Assembly: GCA_002435145.1 (NCBI GenBank)
Contig: DJLT01000043.1
Span: 27,950 to 83,254, forward strand
Length of the DNA: 55,305 nucleotides
Source: Neptuniibacter sp. UBA6509
GTDB lineage: Bacteria; Pseudomonadota; Gammaproteobacteria; Pseudomonadales; Balneatricaceae
Direction of reading: 5' to 3'
Shown: piece after piece, positions 19,496 through 29,519 of the stretch
How the letters are laid out: each line of letters starts with the position of its first letter
Position numbering within the stretch: the first letter of the stretch is position 1
Position numbers and translations under genes: made by a program
Notes under the pieces: generated by a model
What the model saw: the letters and a program-made list of their open reading frames with translations, nothing else
What the model was told of the DNA's origin: nothing
Database searches by the model: none

Positions 19496-22400
19496 CTACT
19501 TTTCGTTAATAGATTGAATCAGCGCTTGCGCCTCAGTTTTCTGCTTCTCGCTGCCTTCAGATACAATCTCTTCAAGGATATCTTTAGCACCCTCAAGATC
19601 TTCCATATCCAAATAAGCACGTGCTAAATCAAGTTTAGTTTCAACTTCATCAGCACCTTCGAGCAGATTTAAGCCCGCCAGTTCATCAAAATCTTCATCC
19701 TCTGACACATTTTCTTCCTCAGCTGCAAGCTCTTCAAGCTCTATATCATCATTACTGCTTAACAGTGCATCCAACTCTGAATCTAAGTCTGCTTCAAGGT
19801 CATGAGCAATATCAGATTCTAAATTTTCATCTTCTACAACAATTTCTTCTTCAGATGAAGATGCTGCCACACCGGCTGCAGCAGTAGCGGCTACAGCGGC
19901 ACCTGCAGCTACATCCCCAGCATCTAAATCATCGAATAATGAATCTAGATCATCAGTTGTATCATCATTTTCTTCACTTTCACCTAGATCAATATCTTCT
20001 AGATTAATATCATCAAGCATCGCATCCAAGTCATCGGATGCATCATCCGAGCTATCAGCCTCGCCCGAAGGCTCATCCATAGATGCAAGTAACTCATCTA
20101 AATCATCAGATCCAGCCTCAGCACTTAACTCGGTATCGGCTTCAAGCATACCTTCAAGAGGCACGTCATCAGGATCAGCATTAGCAGCCAGCATTGCTTC
20201 TAGATCAGCGTCAGTCACATCGTCTGCACCCAGCTGCTCATCAAGATCTTTTTCTACTTCGCTCTCAGGCTCACTACCTTCAGACTCAAGTTCAGCTTCG
20301 ACATCATCTAGCTCACCTAAGATTGAATCTAGTTCATCAACTTCGTCAGTTTCTTCTGAATTATCAGCAGCCTGTTCATCTAGAATCGAATCCAGATCAT
20401 CAAGATCACCAGCCTGCTCAGCTGCTTCACTTAATTCACCGATTTCATCATCAGAAACTGAATCAAGCAGCGCATCTAAACCGGTCTCATCAATATCTTC
20501 GGAATCAGGTGTTTCAGAGCTATCTGATACATCAACTGTAGCTTCATCATTTGGTGAAACAATGAAATCTAATCCTTCATCATCTTCAGCACTATCAGCT
20601 GCATCAGCTGCTTCTTCACTGACCGATTCATCAATAGGGTCTTCAACTTCAAACTCTAAGTCATCATCTAGACCTAAATCGATCTCTTCATCGCTACTTT
20701 CGGCTTCAGTGTCCGAATCAATTTCACCAAGAATATCATCAAGCGCATCGCTTTCTTCTGGCTCGCTATCGCTATCCGAATCGTCATTATCATCCATAGC
20801 TAAAATTGAGTCTAATTCGGCATCGACACTCTCATCTGCTTCTGCGTCTGCCTCAGGCTCAATTTCATCGTCATCATCAAGCCCTAAATCAAATTCATCA
20901 TCTAGAAGCTTATCTAACTCATCAGGCTCTTCCACTGCTTCTACAGTCTCGAGCAAGTCATCAGCGACGGCATCTTCCTCTAGATCAAGGTCCATATCCA
21001 TGTCTAGATCAAGGTCATCTAATTCATCTAACTCATCCGCATCGGCAAGATCAGAACTTTCAAGTAGGTCTTCCTCTTCACCAATATCAAGATCATCTTC
21101 TACTGCTTCTTCTTTAACCTCATCACTGCTTTCTTCAGCAGTTTCCTCTGATTCAGCGGTTTCTTCTGCTTCAGCAGTGGTCTCGGGCTCTGCCGCTAGC
21201 TCATCAGGTACTTGAACTAGAGCTGTATCGTCAGCCGCCTCTTCTTCATCTTTACCTTTACGACGCATGAAGAAGAATAATCCACCTAACAGAGCAATAA
21301 GTGCTGCACCAATTGCACCCAGTGTTAGCGGAGAACCAAGTAGCGTATCTAATACACCCTTCTCTGGCTTAGGCTTAGGCGCTGCTTCTGCAGCTTTGAC
21401 TTGATTCTGCAATGCTGAAAGCTGATTATCTTTCAGCTCCAGCATCTCTCTTAATTTTTCTAACTCATATTGAATTGAATCTAATCGTTCGTTCAATTCA
21501 ACATTTTCACGTGAAATTTTATCCACGCTTTCTAATGACTCACTTAAACGCGCCTCTAATTCAAGGTTACGCTCAGCAAGGGCATTCTTCTCTTCAGCTT
21601 GCTCATCATCTGAAACTTCAGTTTCTTCATCGGTTTCCGCTTCAGCTTCTGACTGATCCGTCATCATCCCATCTTCAGGCTCGATGGAGTCCTTCGGAGT
21701 AACGATCTTTAGTTCAGCGGCAACTTCTTCAGGCGTAGGAACGGGTTCTTCAGGGACTTCCGAGGTCGAACTATCTGTAACGGTTTCGTCTTTAACTTCC
21801 TCTTCTTTTACAGGTTCCTTAGTCGCAGGAACTGTAGTAGAAGGTGTTTTTTTCCATTCAGAGGTCTGACGCACAACTTCTAAAGCAGCATCTTTAGAGT
21901 TAAGTTGATTAATCTCTTCCAATGTAGGAAGTGTCAACGTGCTCCCAGCCTTCAATGCATTAATATTATTGTTGGCAAACGCATGCGGGTTCTTTTTCTG
22001 CAGCGCGATCATCATCTTCTTGGCAGAGACACGCTCACTTGGGCGGTGTTTAATAGCTATCGACCAAAGCGTGTCTTTATTATCGACACGAACTTGATTT
22101 CCATTCGCCGCATAATTACTAGCATTGCTTTGTGAGGAAACGACACGATTGACAGGAGGATTAACCGCCACTGCCGACGTAGATGGCTGTACGGTTTTTC
22201 TTACCGGTGTAGGATCAAAGACGGGAGGATCCAGTAAAAGTGTATATTCTCTTACTAAACGACCGTTTGGCCAATTCACTTCGACCAAGAAATTCAAGAA
22301 GGGCTCTTTAACTGCACGATCAGATCTCATTGTAATGAGGCCTGAACCATCAGGATTAACCTTAACCTGAAAGCTTACGTCCGTCAGAAAACGAGATTTA

Positions 22401-22615
22401 TCAAGACCCGCCAATGCAAACTCATCAATATCAGCCATGCGCGGCTGTATCTGCAATGGACCTAACTTCCTTACTTGAAGAAGCTTAATCTCTGCATTCA
22501 ACGGTTCATTAAGAGCCGAGTGTATTTTTATTTCGCCTAACCCAAGTGCATTGGCATTCGACGCGCTTATAATCCCTGCTACTGCAAGGCTGACTGCGAG
22601 TTTTCGCAACATCAT
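19496..22615 (-). CDS. fimV: FimV family polar hub protein
   Basis: Large inner-membrane/periplasmic organiser of the cell pole; in Pseudomonas FimV is needed for type IV pilus twitching and cAMP signalling. Signal peptide 1-23 (cleavage after ANA), FimV N-terminal beta domain (24-135), LysM peptidoglycan-binding motif (173-230), coiled coil (340-410), one membrane helix (about 430-450), a very acidic cytoplasmic region (455-960) and a C-terminal TPR-like FimV domain (last 50 residues, LDLARAYLDMEDLEGAKDILEE). Length 1039 residues is in the family range. The acidic part contains many imperfect Leu-Asp-Ser-Ile-Leu type repeats. AGGG precedes the paired ATG codons. A candidate promoter and palindrome lie just upstream. 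Confidence 0.95.
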   Translation of the reverse strand: MMLRKLAVSLAVAGIISASNANALGLGEIKIHSALNEPLNAEIKLLQVRKLGPLQIQPRMADIDEFALAGLDKSRFLTDVSFQVKVNPDGSGLITMRSDRAVKEPFLNFLVEVNWPNGRLVREYTLLLDPPVFDPTPVRKTVQPSTSAVAVNPPVNRVVSSQSNASNYAANGNQVRVDNKDTLWSIAIKHRPSERVSAKKMMIALQKKNPHAFANNNINALKAGSTLTLPTLEEINQLNSKDAALEVVRQTSEWKKTPSTTVPATKEPVKEEEVKDETVTDSSTSEVPEEPVPTPEEVAAELKIVTPKDSIEPEDGMMTDQSEAEAETDEETEVSDDEQAEEKNALAERNLELEARLSESLESVDKISRENVELNERLDSIQYELEKLREMLELKDNQLSALQNQVKAAEAAPKPKPEKGVLDTLLGSPLTLGAIGAALIALLGGLFFFMRRKGKDEEEAADDTALVQVPDELAAEPETTAEAEETAESEETAEESSDEVKEEAVEDDLDIGEEEDLLESSDLADADELDELDDLDLDMDMDLDLEEDAVADDLLETVEAVEEPDELDKLLDDEFDLGLDDDDEIEPEADAEADESVDAELDSILAMDDNDDSDSDSEPEESDALDDILGEIDSDTEAESSDEEIDLGLDDDLEFEVEDPIDESVSEEAADAADSAEDDEGLDFIVSPNDEATVDVSDSSETPDSEDIDETGLDALLDSVSDDEIGELSEAAEQAGDLDDLDSILDEQAADNSEETDEVDELDSILGELDDVEAELESEGSEPESEVEKDLDEQLGADDVTDADLEAMLAANADPDDVPLEGMLEADTELSAEAGSDDLDELLASMDEPSGEADSSDDASDDLDAMLDDINLEDIDLGESEENDDTTDDLDSLFDDLDAGDVAAGAAVAATAAAGVAASSSEEEIVVEDENLESDIAHDLEADLDSELDALLSSNDDIELEELAAEEENVSEDEDFDELAGLNLLEGADEVETKLDLARAYLDMEDLEGAKDILEEIVSEGSEKQKTEAQALIQSINEK

Positions 22616-22698
22616 CAGTTTCCCTGTTCCCCTACCCTCTATGTTCGGCTCAAAACTTAGCTCAAATCAGAGGGTTGCGATTCCGAAATCTACTCACA

Positions 22699-22727
22699 GT
22701 ATTATTTATAAACCGCTTATGGGTCAA
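22699..22727 (-). promoter_or_regulatory. Candidate sigma-70 promoter for fimV
   Basis: Reading on the minus strand, TTGACC (22727-22722) is separated by exactly 17 bases from TAATAC (22704-22699). The -35 matches consensus at five of six positions; the -10 is weaker. Predicted transcription would start near 22692, leaving an untranslated leader of about 75 bases before fimV. Seen by eye, not scored. Confidence 0.45.
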
Positions 22728-22728
22728 G

Positions 22729-22754
22729 GAAATACAAACAGTTGTTTGTATTTC
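22729..22754. promoter_or_regulatory. 26-bp palindrome upstream of the fimV promoter
   Basis: GAAATACAAACA (22729-22740) and TGTTTGTATTTC (22743-22754) are perfect 12-base inverted repeats around a 2-base centre. It abuts the candidate -35 box of fimV by one base and lies 16 bases after the asd2 stop. It lacks a T-run, so an operator or activator site fits better than a terminator; an RNA hairpin in the asd2 3' end is also possible. Confidence 0.8.
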
Positions 22755-22770
22755 TCTTCAGATAAACGCT

Positions 22771-23793
22771 TTAAATATGCTGCTGAACCAAGATTTCTGC
22801 AATTTGTACACTGTTAAGTGCTGCCCCTTTGCGAACGTTATCGGCAACAACCCATAGATTTATAGCATTTTCACACGAAATATCTTCGCGTATACGACTA
22901 ACGAATACCTCATCACTCTTCGCTGCATCAGTGACTGCTGTAGCATAACCACCATCAACCTGCTCATCGACAAGCTGCACACCGGATGTCTGAGCCATTA
23001 ATTCTTTAACTTCTTCAGCACTAATACTATCCCAGCATTCAATATGAACCGCTTCACTATGTCCGAAGAATACAGGTACGCGCACGCAGGTCGGGTTAAC
23101 CATGATAGATTCATCGCCCAGAATTTTCTGAGTTTCCCAAACCATTTTCATCTCTTCTTTGGTATAGCCGTTTTCTTGGAAATCATCAATCTGCGGTAGC
23201 ACATTAAAAGCGATTTGTTTTGGATAAGCCTTATTTTCCGGTGTTTGAGCATTTAGCAGCTTAGCAGTCTGCCCCGCTAACTCCTCTACACCACTTTTGC
23301 CTGTTCCTGAAACCGCTTGATAAGTGGCAACATTAATTCTTTTGATTGACGCATGGCGGTGAATAGGCGCAAGAGCCAACAGCATCTGAATAGTAGAACA
23401 ATTAGGATTTGCAATAATCCCCCGGCTTCTGAAATCAGCAATACTTTCCGGGTTTACCTCAGGCACAACCAATGGCACATCATATTCATATCTAAAGAAA
23501 GAGGTATTATCGATCACGACACAGCCCTGATCAGCCGCTACCTGGGCATGCTCTTCTGAGACCGAAGATCCAGCAGTAAAGAATGCAATTTGCGTTTCAG
23601 AGAAATCAAAATCATCAACAAGCTCAACCTTATGTGACTTCTCATTGAATTGAATGGTTTTACCTACACTGTTCTCACTCGCCAACACAAACAACTGCTC
23701 TACAGGAAACTCTCTCTGCTCCAGAATCTCTAGAATAGCCTCACCAACCATCCCCGTAGCGCCAACAACAGCAACTTTATAACCTTCACTCAT
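22771..23793 (-). CDS. Aspartate-semialdehyde dehydrogenase, Asd2-type
   Basis: NADPH-dependent reduction of aspartyl phosphate to aspartate semialdehyde, the branch point to lysine, threonine and methionine. NADP fold GATGMVGEAILEIL, active-site Cys in IANPNCSTIQM, and the C-terminal VPVFFGHSEAVHIE region with the catalytic His. Length 340 residues fits the subclass found in Gram-positives and in Vibrio Asd2. It is the positional equivalent of the usg-like gene before fimV, but unlike E. coli Usg it retains the catalytic Cys. It follows a terminator after the other asd gene. Confidence 0.92.
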   Translation of the reverse strand: MSEGYKVAVVGATGMVGEAILEILEQREFPVEQLFVLASENSVGKTIQFNEKSHKVELVDDFDFSETQIAFFTAGSSVSEEHAQVAADQGCVVIDNTSFFRYEYDVPLVVPEVNPESIADFRSRGIIANPNCSTIQMLLALAPIHRHASIKRINVATYQAVSGTGKSGVEELAGQTAKLLNAQTPENKAYPKQIAFNVLPQIDDFQENGYTKEEMKMVWETQKILGDESIMVNPTCVRVPVFFGHSEAVHIECWDSISAEEVKELMAQTSGVQLVDEQVDGGYATAVTDAAKSDEVFVSRIREDISCENAINLWVVADNVRKGAALNSVQIAEILVQQHI

Positions 23794-23806
23794 TTTTCAT
23801 ACCCTA

Positions 23807-23836
23807 AAAACAAACCAGCCCGAGCAATGCCGGGCT
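23807..23836 (-). terminator. Intrinsic terminator after the first asd gene
   Basis: On the minus strand AGCCCG, an eight-base loop and CGGGCT (23836-23817), followed by GGTTTGTTTTT. It lies 34 bases after the stop of the E. coli-type asd gene and directly before asd2. Confidence 0.72.
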
Positions 23837-23870
23837 AGTAGAAATACAGATTTTTTTTTTGCAAAAAGAA

Positions 23871-24986
23871 TTAATCTTCTAACAAAATTCTCAACATACG
23901 ACGCAATGGTTCTGCAGCACCCCAAAGAAGCTGATCACCTACACTGAATGCATTTAGGTATTCGTCACCTAAATTCATTTTACGTAAACGACCAACAGGC
24001 ACATTCAGCGTTCCTGTAATTTTAGCAGGTGTTAGTTCCTGAGACGTAATATCACGTTCATTTGGAATCACTTTAACCCAATCATTTGCTTCAGCAAGCA
24101 TCGATTCGATCTCATCCATTGGAACATTCTGCTTAAGCTTGATAGTGAATGCTTGGCTATGGCAACGCATCGCACCAATACGCACACAGGTACCATCAAT
24201 AGGAATCGGGTTATTATCCAATCCTAAAATTTTATTTGTCTCAGCGTATGCTTTCCACTCTTCACGGCTCTGACCATTATCCAACTTAGTATCGATCCAA
24301 GGAATAAGGGAACCAGCAAGAGGAACACCAAAATTATCAACCGGCATTGCATCACCACGGATAGTCTCCGCAACTTGACGATCGATATTTAAAATTGCAC
24401 TCGCAGGGTTCGCTAGATCAGCAGCGACAGAATCATTAATCACACCCATTTGGGAGATTAGTTCACGCATATGACGCGCACCACCACCTGATGCCGCCTG
24501 ATATGTCATGGAAGTCATCCACTCAATCTGACCCGCATTAAAGAGTCCACCAAGCCCCATCAACATAAGCGATACTGTACAGTTACCACCTACATAGGTT
24601 TTAACACCTTTAGATAGACCATCTTTGATCACGTTCATATTTACAGGATCAAGCACGATGATCGCGCTGTCATCCATACGCAGGGAGGATGCAGCATCAA
24701 TCCAGTAGCCATCCCATCCTGCTGAACGCAGATCAGAATAAACCTGTTTCGTGTAGTCGCCACCCTGGCAGGAAATAATGGCATCCATCTGCTTAAGTTC
24801 ATCAATGGATGTCGCATCTTTCAGCGCTGGAATATCTTTACCAATATCCGGTCCAGCCTGACCTACCTGTGAAGTGGTAAAGAAGACCGGCTCTTCGATC
24901 TGGTCGAAATCACGCTCTTCCATCATGCGCTGCATTAGGACAGAACCTACCATGCCGCGCCAACCAACAAATCCTACACGTTTCAT
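23871..24986 (-). CDS. asd: Aspartate-semialdehyde dehydrogenase, E. coli-type
   Basis: Same reaction as the next gene but a different subclass. NADP-binding start [18 protein letters not shown], active-site Cys in [11 protein letters not shown], substrate-binding Arg region [16 protein letters not shown] with the catalytic His, and [12 protein letters not shown] match the Gram-negative enzyme. The frame opens at 25022, but the ATG at 24986 gives MKRVGFVG, the usual Asd start, with GGTGA upstream; resulting length is 371 residues. The tandem arrangement with leuB upstream matches Pseudomonas. Confidence 0.94.
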   Translation of the reverse strand: MKRVGFVGWRGMVGSVLMQRMMEERDFDQIEEPVFFTTSQVGQAGPDIGKDIPALKDATSIDELKQMDAIISCQGGDYTKQVYSDLRSAGWDGYWIDAASSLRMDDSAIIVLDPVNMNVIKDGLSKGVKTYVGGNCTVSLMLMGLGGLFNAGQIEWMTSMTYQAASGGGARHMRELISQMGVINDSVAADLANPASAILNIDRQVAETIRGDAMPVDNFGVPLAGSLIPWIDTKLDNGQSREEWKAYAETNKILGLDNNPIPIDGTCVRIGAMRCHSQAFTIKLKQNVPMDEIESMLAEANDWVKVIPNERDITSQELTPAKITGTLNVPVGRLRKMNLGDEYLNAFSVGDQLLWGAAEPLRRMLRILLED

Positions 24987-25077
24987 CAAATTCACCAAAA
25001 ATTCGGATTCTAAAAAACACAAAATCGGTACTTAAAGCGATATTTCACTCCAAGAACCGACAATGGGGGCATATTAT

Positions 25078-25119
25078 GCTACAAAAGCGCGATGGGCGCT
25101 ATAAACTACCGCGCCTATC
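25078..25119 (-). terminator. Probable intrinsic terminator after leuB
   Basis: On the minus strand GATAGGCGC, an 11-base loop and GCGCCCATC make a 9-bp stem with one mismatch (25119-25091), followed by GCGCTTTTGT. It starts 18 bases after the leuB stop. Confidence 0.6.
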
Positions 25120-25137
25120 GTCTTAAGGGGTTATCGA

Positions 25138-26217
25138 TCAGCTAAGCGCTGCAACAACCGCATCACCCATCTCTGAAGTAGATACTTTCTGCATACCTTC
25201 AGACCAGATATCTGCAGTGCGTAGATTTTGGTCTAGTACATTGCTGACTGCCGCTTCTATACGGTCAGCCGTATCGCCTGCATCCAAAGAGTAACGTAGC
25301 ATCATCGCCGCAGATAAAATTGTCGCTAGCGGGTTAGCAAGACCTTGACCTGCGATATCAGGTGCAGAACCATGACAAGGTTCATACATACCTTTACCGT
25401 CTACATCCAAAGACGCGGAAGGTAACATACCAATTGAGCCCGTTAGCATAGCCGCTGCATCAGACAAGATATCACCGAACATATTGCCCGTAACAACTAC
25501 GTCAAACTGCTTCGGCGCACGCACTAGCTGCATCGCTGCGTTGTCAACATACATATGGCTCAACTCAACTTCTGGGTATTCCTTCGCTAAGTCTTCCATA
25601 ATTTCACGCCAAAGCACGGTTACTTCAAGTACGTTAGCTTTATCCACAGAGCACAAACGTTTATCACGCGCCATTGCGGCTTCAAACGCGACGCGACCAA
25701 TACGGCGAATCTCGTTTTCATCATAAACGTAAGTGTTATAACCTTCGCGAATTCCACCCTCTTTTTCACGAATACCACGAGGCTGACCAAAGTAGATACC
25801 GCCGGTTAGCTCACGTACGATCAAGATATCTAAGCCAGACACCACTTCAGGCTTCAATGTAGAAGCATGTGCTAACTGAGGGTACAAAATAGCCGGACGC
25901 AAGTTACCAAACAGACCAAGATTTGAACGAATACCTAATAGACCTTTTTCAGGACGAATCTGAAAATCAGGATTTGTATCCCACTTAGGTCCACCAACCG
26001 CACCTAGCAATATTGCATCCGCTGCTTTAGCAGCTTCCAACGTAGATTCAGGAAGCGGAACACCATCAGCATCAATAGCAGCACCGCCCACTAGCGCTTC
26101 GCTTAACTCTAACCCTAAGTCATCTTGGCCATTAACTAATTCTAGTACACGACGCGTTTCAGCAACGATCTCAGGACCAATGCCATCACCAGGTAAAATT
26201 AAAACGTTTTTAGACAT
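25138..26217 (-). CDS. leuB: 3-isopropylmalate dehydrogenase
   Basis: NAD-dependent oxidative decarboxylation in leucine synthesis. [18 protein letters not shown] at the N-terminus, GGPKWD, the [14 protein letters not shown] substrate loop, [34 protein letters not shown] (Asp metal ligands) and [20 protein letters not shown] are all diagnostic. Length 359 residues. Third gene of leuC-leuD-leuB, 102 bases after leuD; the longer gap could carry a secondary signal but no clear one is visible. Confidence 0.97.
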   Translation of the reverse strand: MSKNVLILPGDGIGPEIVAETRRVLELVNGQDDLGLELSEALVGGAAIDADGVPLPESTLEAAKAADAILLGAVGGPKWDTNPDFQIRPEKGLLGIRSNLGLFGNLRPAILYPQLAHASTLKPEVVSGLDILIVRELTGGIYFGQPRGIREKEGGIREGYNTYVYDENEIRRIGRVAFEAAMARDKRLCSVDKANVLEVTVLWREIMEDLAKEYPEVELSHMYVDNAAMQLVRAPKQFDVVVTGNMFGDILSDAAAMLTGSIGMLPSASLDVDGKGMYEPCHGSAPDIAGQGLANPLATILSAAMMLRYSLDAGDTADRIEAAVSNVLDQNLRTADIWSEGMQKVSTSEMGDAVVAALS

Positions 26218-26319
26218 GTTTATAACCTTTCATTTATCTCTATAACTGAGATACAAAATTCTTAGTATTAACCACTATGGTTTAGCTAGCTTAGCGATTA
26301 ACTCATTAATACTTATGCG

Positions 26320-26967
26320 TTACTTAATTGCACCAAACAACCAAGGCGCTTCAGCTTGACGCTTAGCTTCATATGCGCGGATATCATCAGCATGTTGCAA
26401 GGTCAGACCAATATCGTCCAAACCATTAAGTAGGCAATGCTTACGGAAATCATCAATCTCAAACGCGATCTTTTCACCTGATGGCGTCACAACAATCTGC
26501 TCTTCAAGATTAACGGTTAGTTCATACCCTTCGTTTGCTTGAACTTCAGTAAAAAGCTTATCAACCTGCTCTTCACTTAATACAATTGGCAGCAAACCAT
26601 TTTTAAAGCAGTTATTGTAGAAAATCTCTGCGAAGCTTGGCGCAATAACCGAACGGATACCAAAATCTTCTAATGCCCAAGGCGCATGTTCACGGCTAGA
26701 GCCGCAACCAAAGTTCTCACGCGCTAACAGCACACTAGTACCTTGATAGCGAGACTGGTTCAATACAAAATCTTTATTAAGAGGACGTCCAGTACACTCT
26801 TGATCAGGCTGACCTTCATCTAGATAACGAAGCTCATCAAACAAGTTTTTACCAAAACCTGAACGCTTGATAGACTTTAAGAACTGCTTAGGAATGATCA
26901 TATCGGTATCGATATTTGCTCGATCCATTGGAGCAGCAACACCTGTATGCAATGTAAACTTATTCAT
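26320..26967 (-). CDS. leuD: 3-isopropylmalate dehydratase small subunit
   Basis: Swivel-domain subunit of isopropylmalate isomerase. [34 protein letters not shown] (substrate-binding GSSRE) and the [18 protein letters not shown] region are typical. Length 215 residues. It follows leuC by 17 bases and is certainly cotranscribed. Confidence 0.97.
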   Translation of the reverse strand: MNKFTLHTGVAAPMDRANIDTDMIIPKQFLKSIKRSGFGKNLFDELRYLDEGQPDQECTGRPLNKDFVLNQSRYQGTSVLLARENFGCGSSREHAPWALEDFGIRSVIAPSFAEIFYNNCFKNGLLPIVLSEEQVDKLFTEVQANEGYELTVNLEEQIVVTPSGEKIAFEIDDFRKHCLLNGLDDIGLTLQHADDIRAYEAKRQAEAPWLFGAIK

Positions 26968-26984
26968 TTTGCTCTCCGATACCT

Positions 26985-28403
26985 TTATTTAATCAATTCA
27001 CGTACATCAACAAAACTGCCGGATACTGCAGCAGCTGCAGCCATCGCGGGGCTAACCAAATGCGTTCGGCCACCAAAGCCCTGACGACCTTCAAAGTTAC
27101 GGTTAGATGTAGATGCGCAATGCTCGCCATTGCCTAACTTATCAGGGTTCATTGCTAAGCACATTGAACAACCCGGCTCACGCCATTCAAGGCCCGCCTC
27201 AACAAAGATTTTATCTAAACCTTCTTGTTCAGCCTGCTCTTTTACTAAGCCAGAACCCGGCACAACTAGTGCCTGAATAATATTGTCCGCAACTTTACGT
27301 CCTTCAACGACTTTTGCCGCATCACGAAGGTCTTCAATACGTGAGTTTGTACAAGAGCCAATAAATACACGGTCTAGCTTAATATCTGTGATCTTTTGGT
27401 CCGCATTTAAACCCATGTACTCAAGTGCACGATTGATCCCATCAATTTTAACTTGATCTGTTTCATTCGCAGGGTTTGGTACTTGATCATTAACACTCAC
27501 AACCATCTCAGGAGAGGTACCCCAAGTCACCTGTGGGTCGATATCAGCACCATTAATCACAACAGTCTCATCAAATTCAGCATCCGCATCAGAAACCAAA
27601 TCTTTCCATGCCTCTACCGCCTGATCCCACTGTTCCCCTTTAGGAGCAAACGAGCGCCCTTCGACATAATCAACTGTGATCTGATCTACAGCAACTAAAC
27701 CTACGCGCGCCCCAGCCTCAATCGCCATATTACAAACCGTCATACGGCCTTCCATTGACATATTACGGAAGACATCGCCACCAAATTCGATCGCATAGCC
27801 TGTACCACCTGCGGTGCCGATAACACCAATAACATGCAATACAACATCCTTCGGCGTAACACCCAGACCTAATTCACCATCCACACGCACAAGCATGTTT
27901 TTCATCTTTTTAGTGATCAAACACTGAGTTGCAAGAACGTGTTCTACTTCAGATGTACCCACACCATGAGCCAATGCGCCTAGCGCACCTAATGTAGCGG
28001 TATGCGAATCTCCGCATACAGCGGTGACGCCCGGAAGAATTGCACCTTGCTCTGGCGCCATAACATGAACAATACCTTGGCGCTGATCGTTCATTTTGAA
28101 TTCTAAGATGCCAAATTCATCACAGTTCTCATCCAAAGTTTTGACTTGGATTTTAGAGACAGGGTCAACAATAAGATCCACACCGCCTGAACGCTCAGTC
28201 GTAGGAACGTTATGATCAGGAGTTGCGATATTGGCATCAATACGCCACGGCTGACGACCCGCAATTCGTAATCCTTCAAATGCCTGCGGAGATGTAACTT
28301 CATGTAGTACCTGTCGATCAATATAGATCAAAGAACTGCCATCTTCGTTAGTGCGCACCAAATGTGCATCAAATAACTTGTCGTATAATGTTTGTCCAGC
28401 CAC
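26985..28403 (-). CDS. leuC: 3-isopropylmalate dehydratase large subunit
   Basis: 4Fe-4S subunit of isopropylmalate isomerase. Cluster cysteines are in [13 protein letters not shown] and [38 protein letters not shown] is the aconitase-family signature. Length 472 residues. The start is GTG, with GAGG about nine bases upstream; no better ATG exists. Divergent from a LysR-type gene across 173 bases that contain a perfect LysR-type box. Confidence 0.97.
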   Translation of the reverse strand: MAGQTLYDKLFDAHLVRTNEDGSSLIYIDRQVLHEVTSPQAFEGLRIAGRQPWRIDANIATPDHNVPTTERSGGVDLIVDPVSKIQVKTLDENCDEFGILEFKMNDQRQGIVHVMAPEQGAILPGVTAVCGDSHTATLGALGALAHGVGTSEVEHVLATQCLITKKMKNMLVRVDGELGLGVTPKDVVLHVIGVIGTAGGTGYAIEFGGDVFRNMSMEGRMTVCNMAIEAGARVGLVAVDQITVDYVEGRSFAPKGEQWDQAVEAWKDLVSDADAEFDETVVINGADIDPQVTWGTSPEMVVSVNDQVPNPANETDQVKIDGINRALEYMGLNADQKITDIKLDRVFIGSCTNSRIEDLRDAAKVVEGRKVADNIIQALVVPGSGLVKEQAEQEGLDKIFVEAGLEWREPGCSMCLAMNPDKLGNGEHCASTSNRNFEGRQGFGGRTHLVSPAMAAAAAVSGSFVDVRELIK

Positions 28404-28525
28404 GGGAGCTTACCTCACTATTCTTTTTATCAACCGACCCTCCCACAGAGCCTGTCGATTTTTTATATGTAGCTATCCTAGTGCAGCCAATACTAGAAAA
28501 CAAATTCATATTTTTTATACTTTGC

Positions 28526-28540
28526 ATTCCAAATAGGAAT
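28526..28540. promoter_or_regulatory. Candidate LysR-type operator between leuC and lysR
   Basis: ATTCC-AAATA-GGAAT is a perfect 15-bp inverted repeat with the T-N11-A core of LysR-type sites (T at 28527, A at 28539). It lies 36 bases upstream of the lysR start and 123 bases upstream of leuC, the expected position for autorepression and divergent activation. The match to a class of operators is by pattern only. Confidence 0.6.
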
Positions 28541-28576
28541 ATATAGACTCAACTCTCAAGCATCAGGAGAACAAAT

Positions 28577-29452
28577 ATGGATACCAATACATTACAGGCA
28601 TTTCTTGCTGTTGCTGAGAGCAATTCTTTTTCTAAAGCTGCAGACCATCTTTATTTGACCCAGTCCGCTATCAGCAAGCGCATTGCGCTATTAGAAGAGC
28701 AACTATCAAGCAAACTGTTTGATCGCATAGGGCGAACGGTTTCACTCACTGAAGCTGGAGAAGCACTACTACCAAGAGCAAAAGATATTCTGCTACAGCT
28801 CGATGACGCTAAACGCGCTATAGGTAATTTAGCAGGCGGGGAGATCACCGGAGGCTTATCTCTTGCGGCCAGCCATCATATTAGTCTGCATAGACTCCCT
28901 CCCCTTTTAAAACAATTTAGCGAAGAGTGCCCCAAAGTTGAACTTGATCTGCAGTTTGCTGAATCAGAAGTTGCCTATGAAGGCGTTTTGAAAGGCGATC
29001 TAGAATTAGCACTTATTACCTTATCCCCCGAACCAGATCCTAACATCCACTCCGAAATAATCTGGGATGATCTACTCATGTACGTAGTTTCTAATGACCA
29101 CCCCTTAGCAGACAAATCCCAAATTGAGCTAGAAGAGTTAACGCAATACAACGCGATACTTCCAGGCAGTAATACATTTACACGCTCTCTTGTAGAAAAA
29201 CTTTTCTTACACCATCAACTTGAACTCAATGTAACCATATCGACAAATTACCTTGATACAATCCGAATGATGGTCAGCATTGGTTTAGGATGGAGCCTGT
29301 TACCGCAGCGCTTAGTTAATGATGATTTGACCGTACTCAATGTAATTGATTCAGAACCCGTTCATCGTAACTTAGGGATCATATACCACCGTAATCGAAC
29401 CTTATCTAACACAGCTAATCATCTAGTACAAATCCTAAAGTCCCATCGATAA
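28577..29452 (+). CDS. LysR-type transcriptional regulator, probable leu operon regulator
   Basis: N-terminal winged helix-turn-helix (MDTNTLQAFLAVAESNSFSKAADHLYLTQSAISKRI) followed by a periplasmic-binding-protein-like effector domain (about 90-291). Length 291 residues is typical. AGGAG lies eight bases upstream of the ATG. Its divergent placement next to leuC is also seen in Pseudomonas, so control of leuCDB is likely, but the effector is unknown. The next gene, phaE, is on the same strand 67 bases away and may be independent. Confidence 0.92.
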   Translation: MDTNTLQAFLAVAESNSFSKAADHLYLTQSAISKRIALLEEQLSSKLFDRIGRTVSLTEAGEALLPRAKDILLQLDDAKRAIGNLAGGEITGGLSLAASHHISLHRLPPLLKQFSEECPKVELDLQFAESEVAYEGVLKGDLELALITLSPEPDPNIHSEIIWDDLLMYVVSNDHPLADKSQIELEELTQYNAILPGSNTFTRSLVEKLFLHHQLELNVTISTNYLDTIRMMVSIGLGWSLLPQRLVNDDLTVLNVIDSEPVHRNLGIIYHRNRTLSNTANHLVQILKSHR

Positions 29453-29519
29453 TCGGATGTAAGCAGGCGCTAGTTGTAATAAGATAACCCAATTGAATAA
29501 CTTCAAAGAGATTGAACTG

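Noticed and set aside
20562-21215. Ser-rich ORF of 217 codons antisense to fimV
   Set aside because: It is the antisense shadow of the Asp/Glu-rich acidic region (GAT/GAA/TCA codons read as Ser). No ribosome site and no domain; the same applies to the other open frames at 20194-21117.
22771-23793. Asd2 as a non-catalytic Usg-type pseudo-enzyme
   Set aside because: The active-site Cys and surrounding NCST motif are intact and the length is full, so it was called a probable enzyme.
24987-25022. Longer N-terminus of the first asd gene
   Set aside because: The extra 12 residues are not part of Asd proteins, and the ATG at 24986 has GGTGA upstream.
28404-28576. leu attenuator leader peptide
   Set aside because: No short ORF rich in Leu codons and no competing terminator was seen upstream of leuC.
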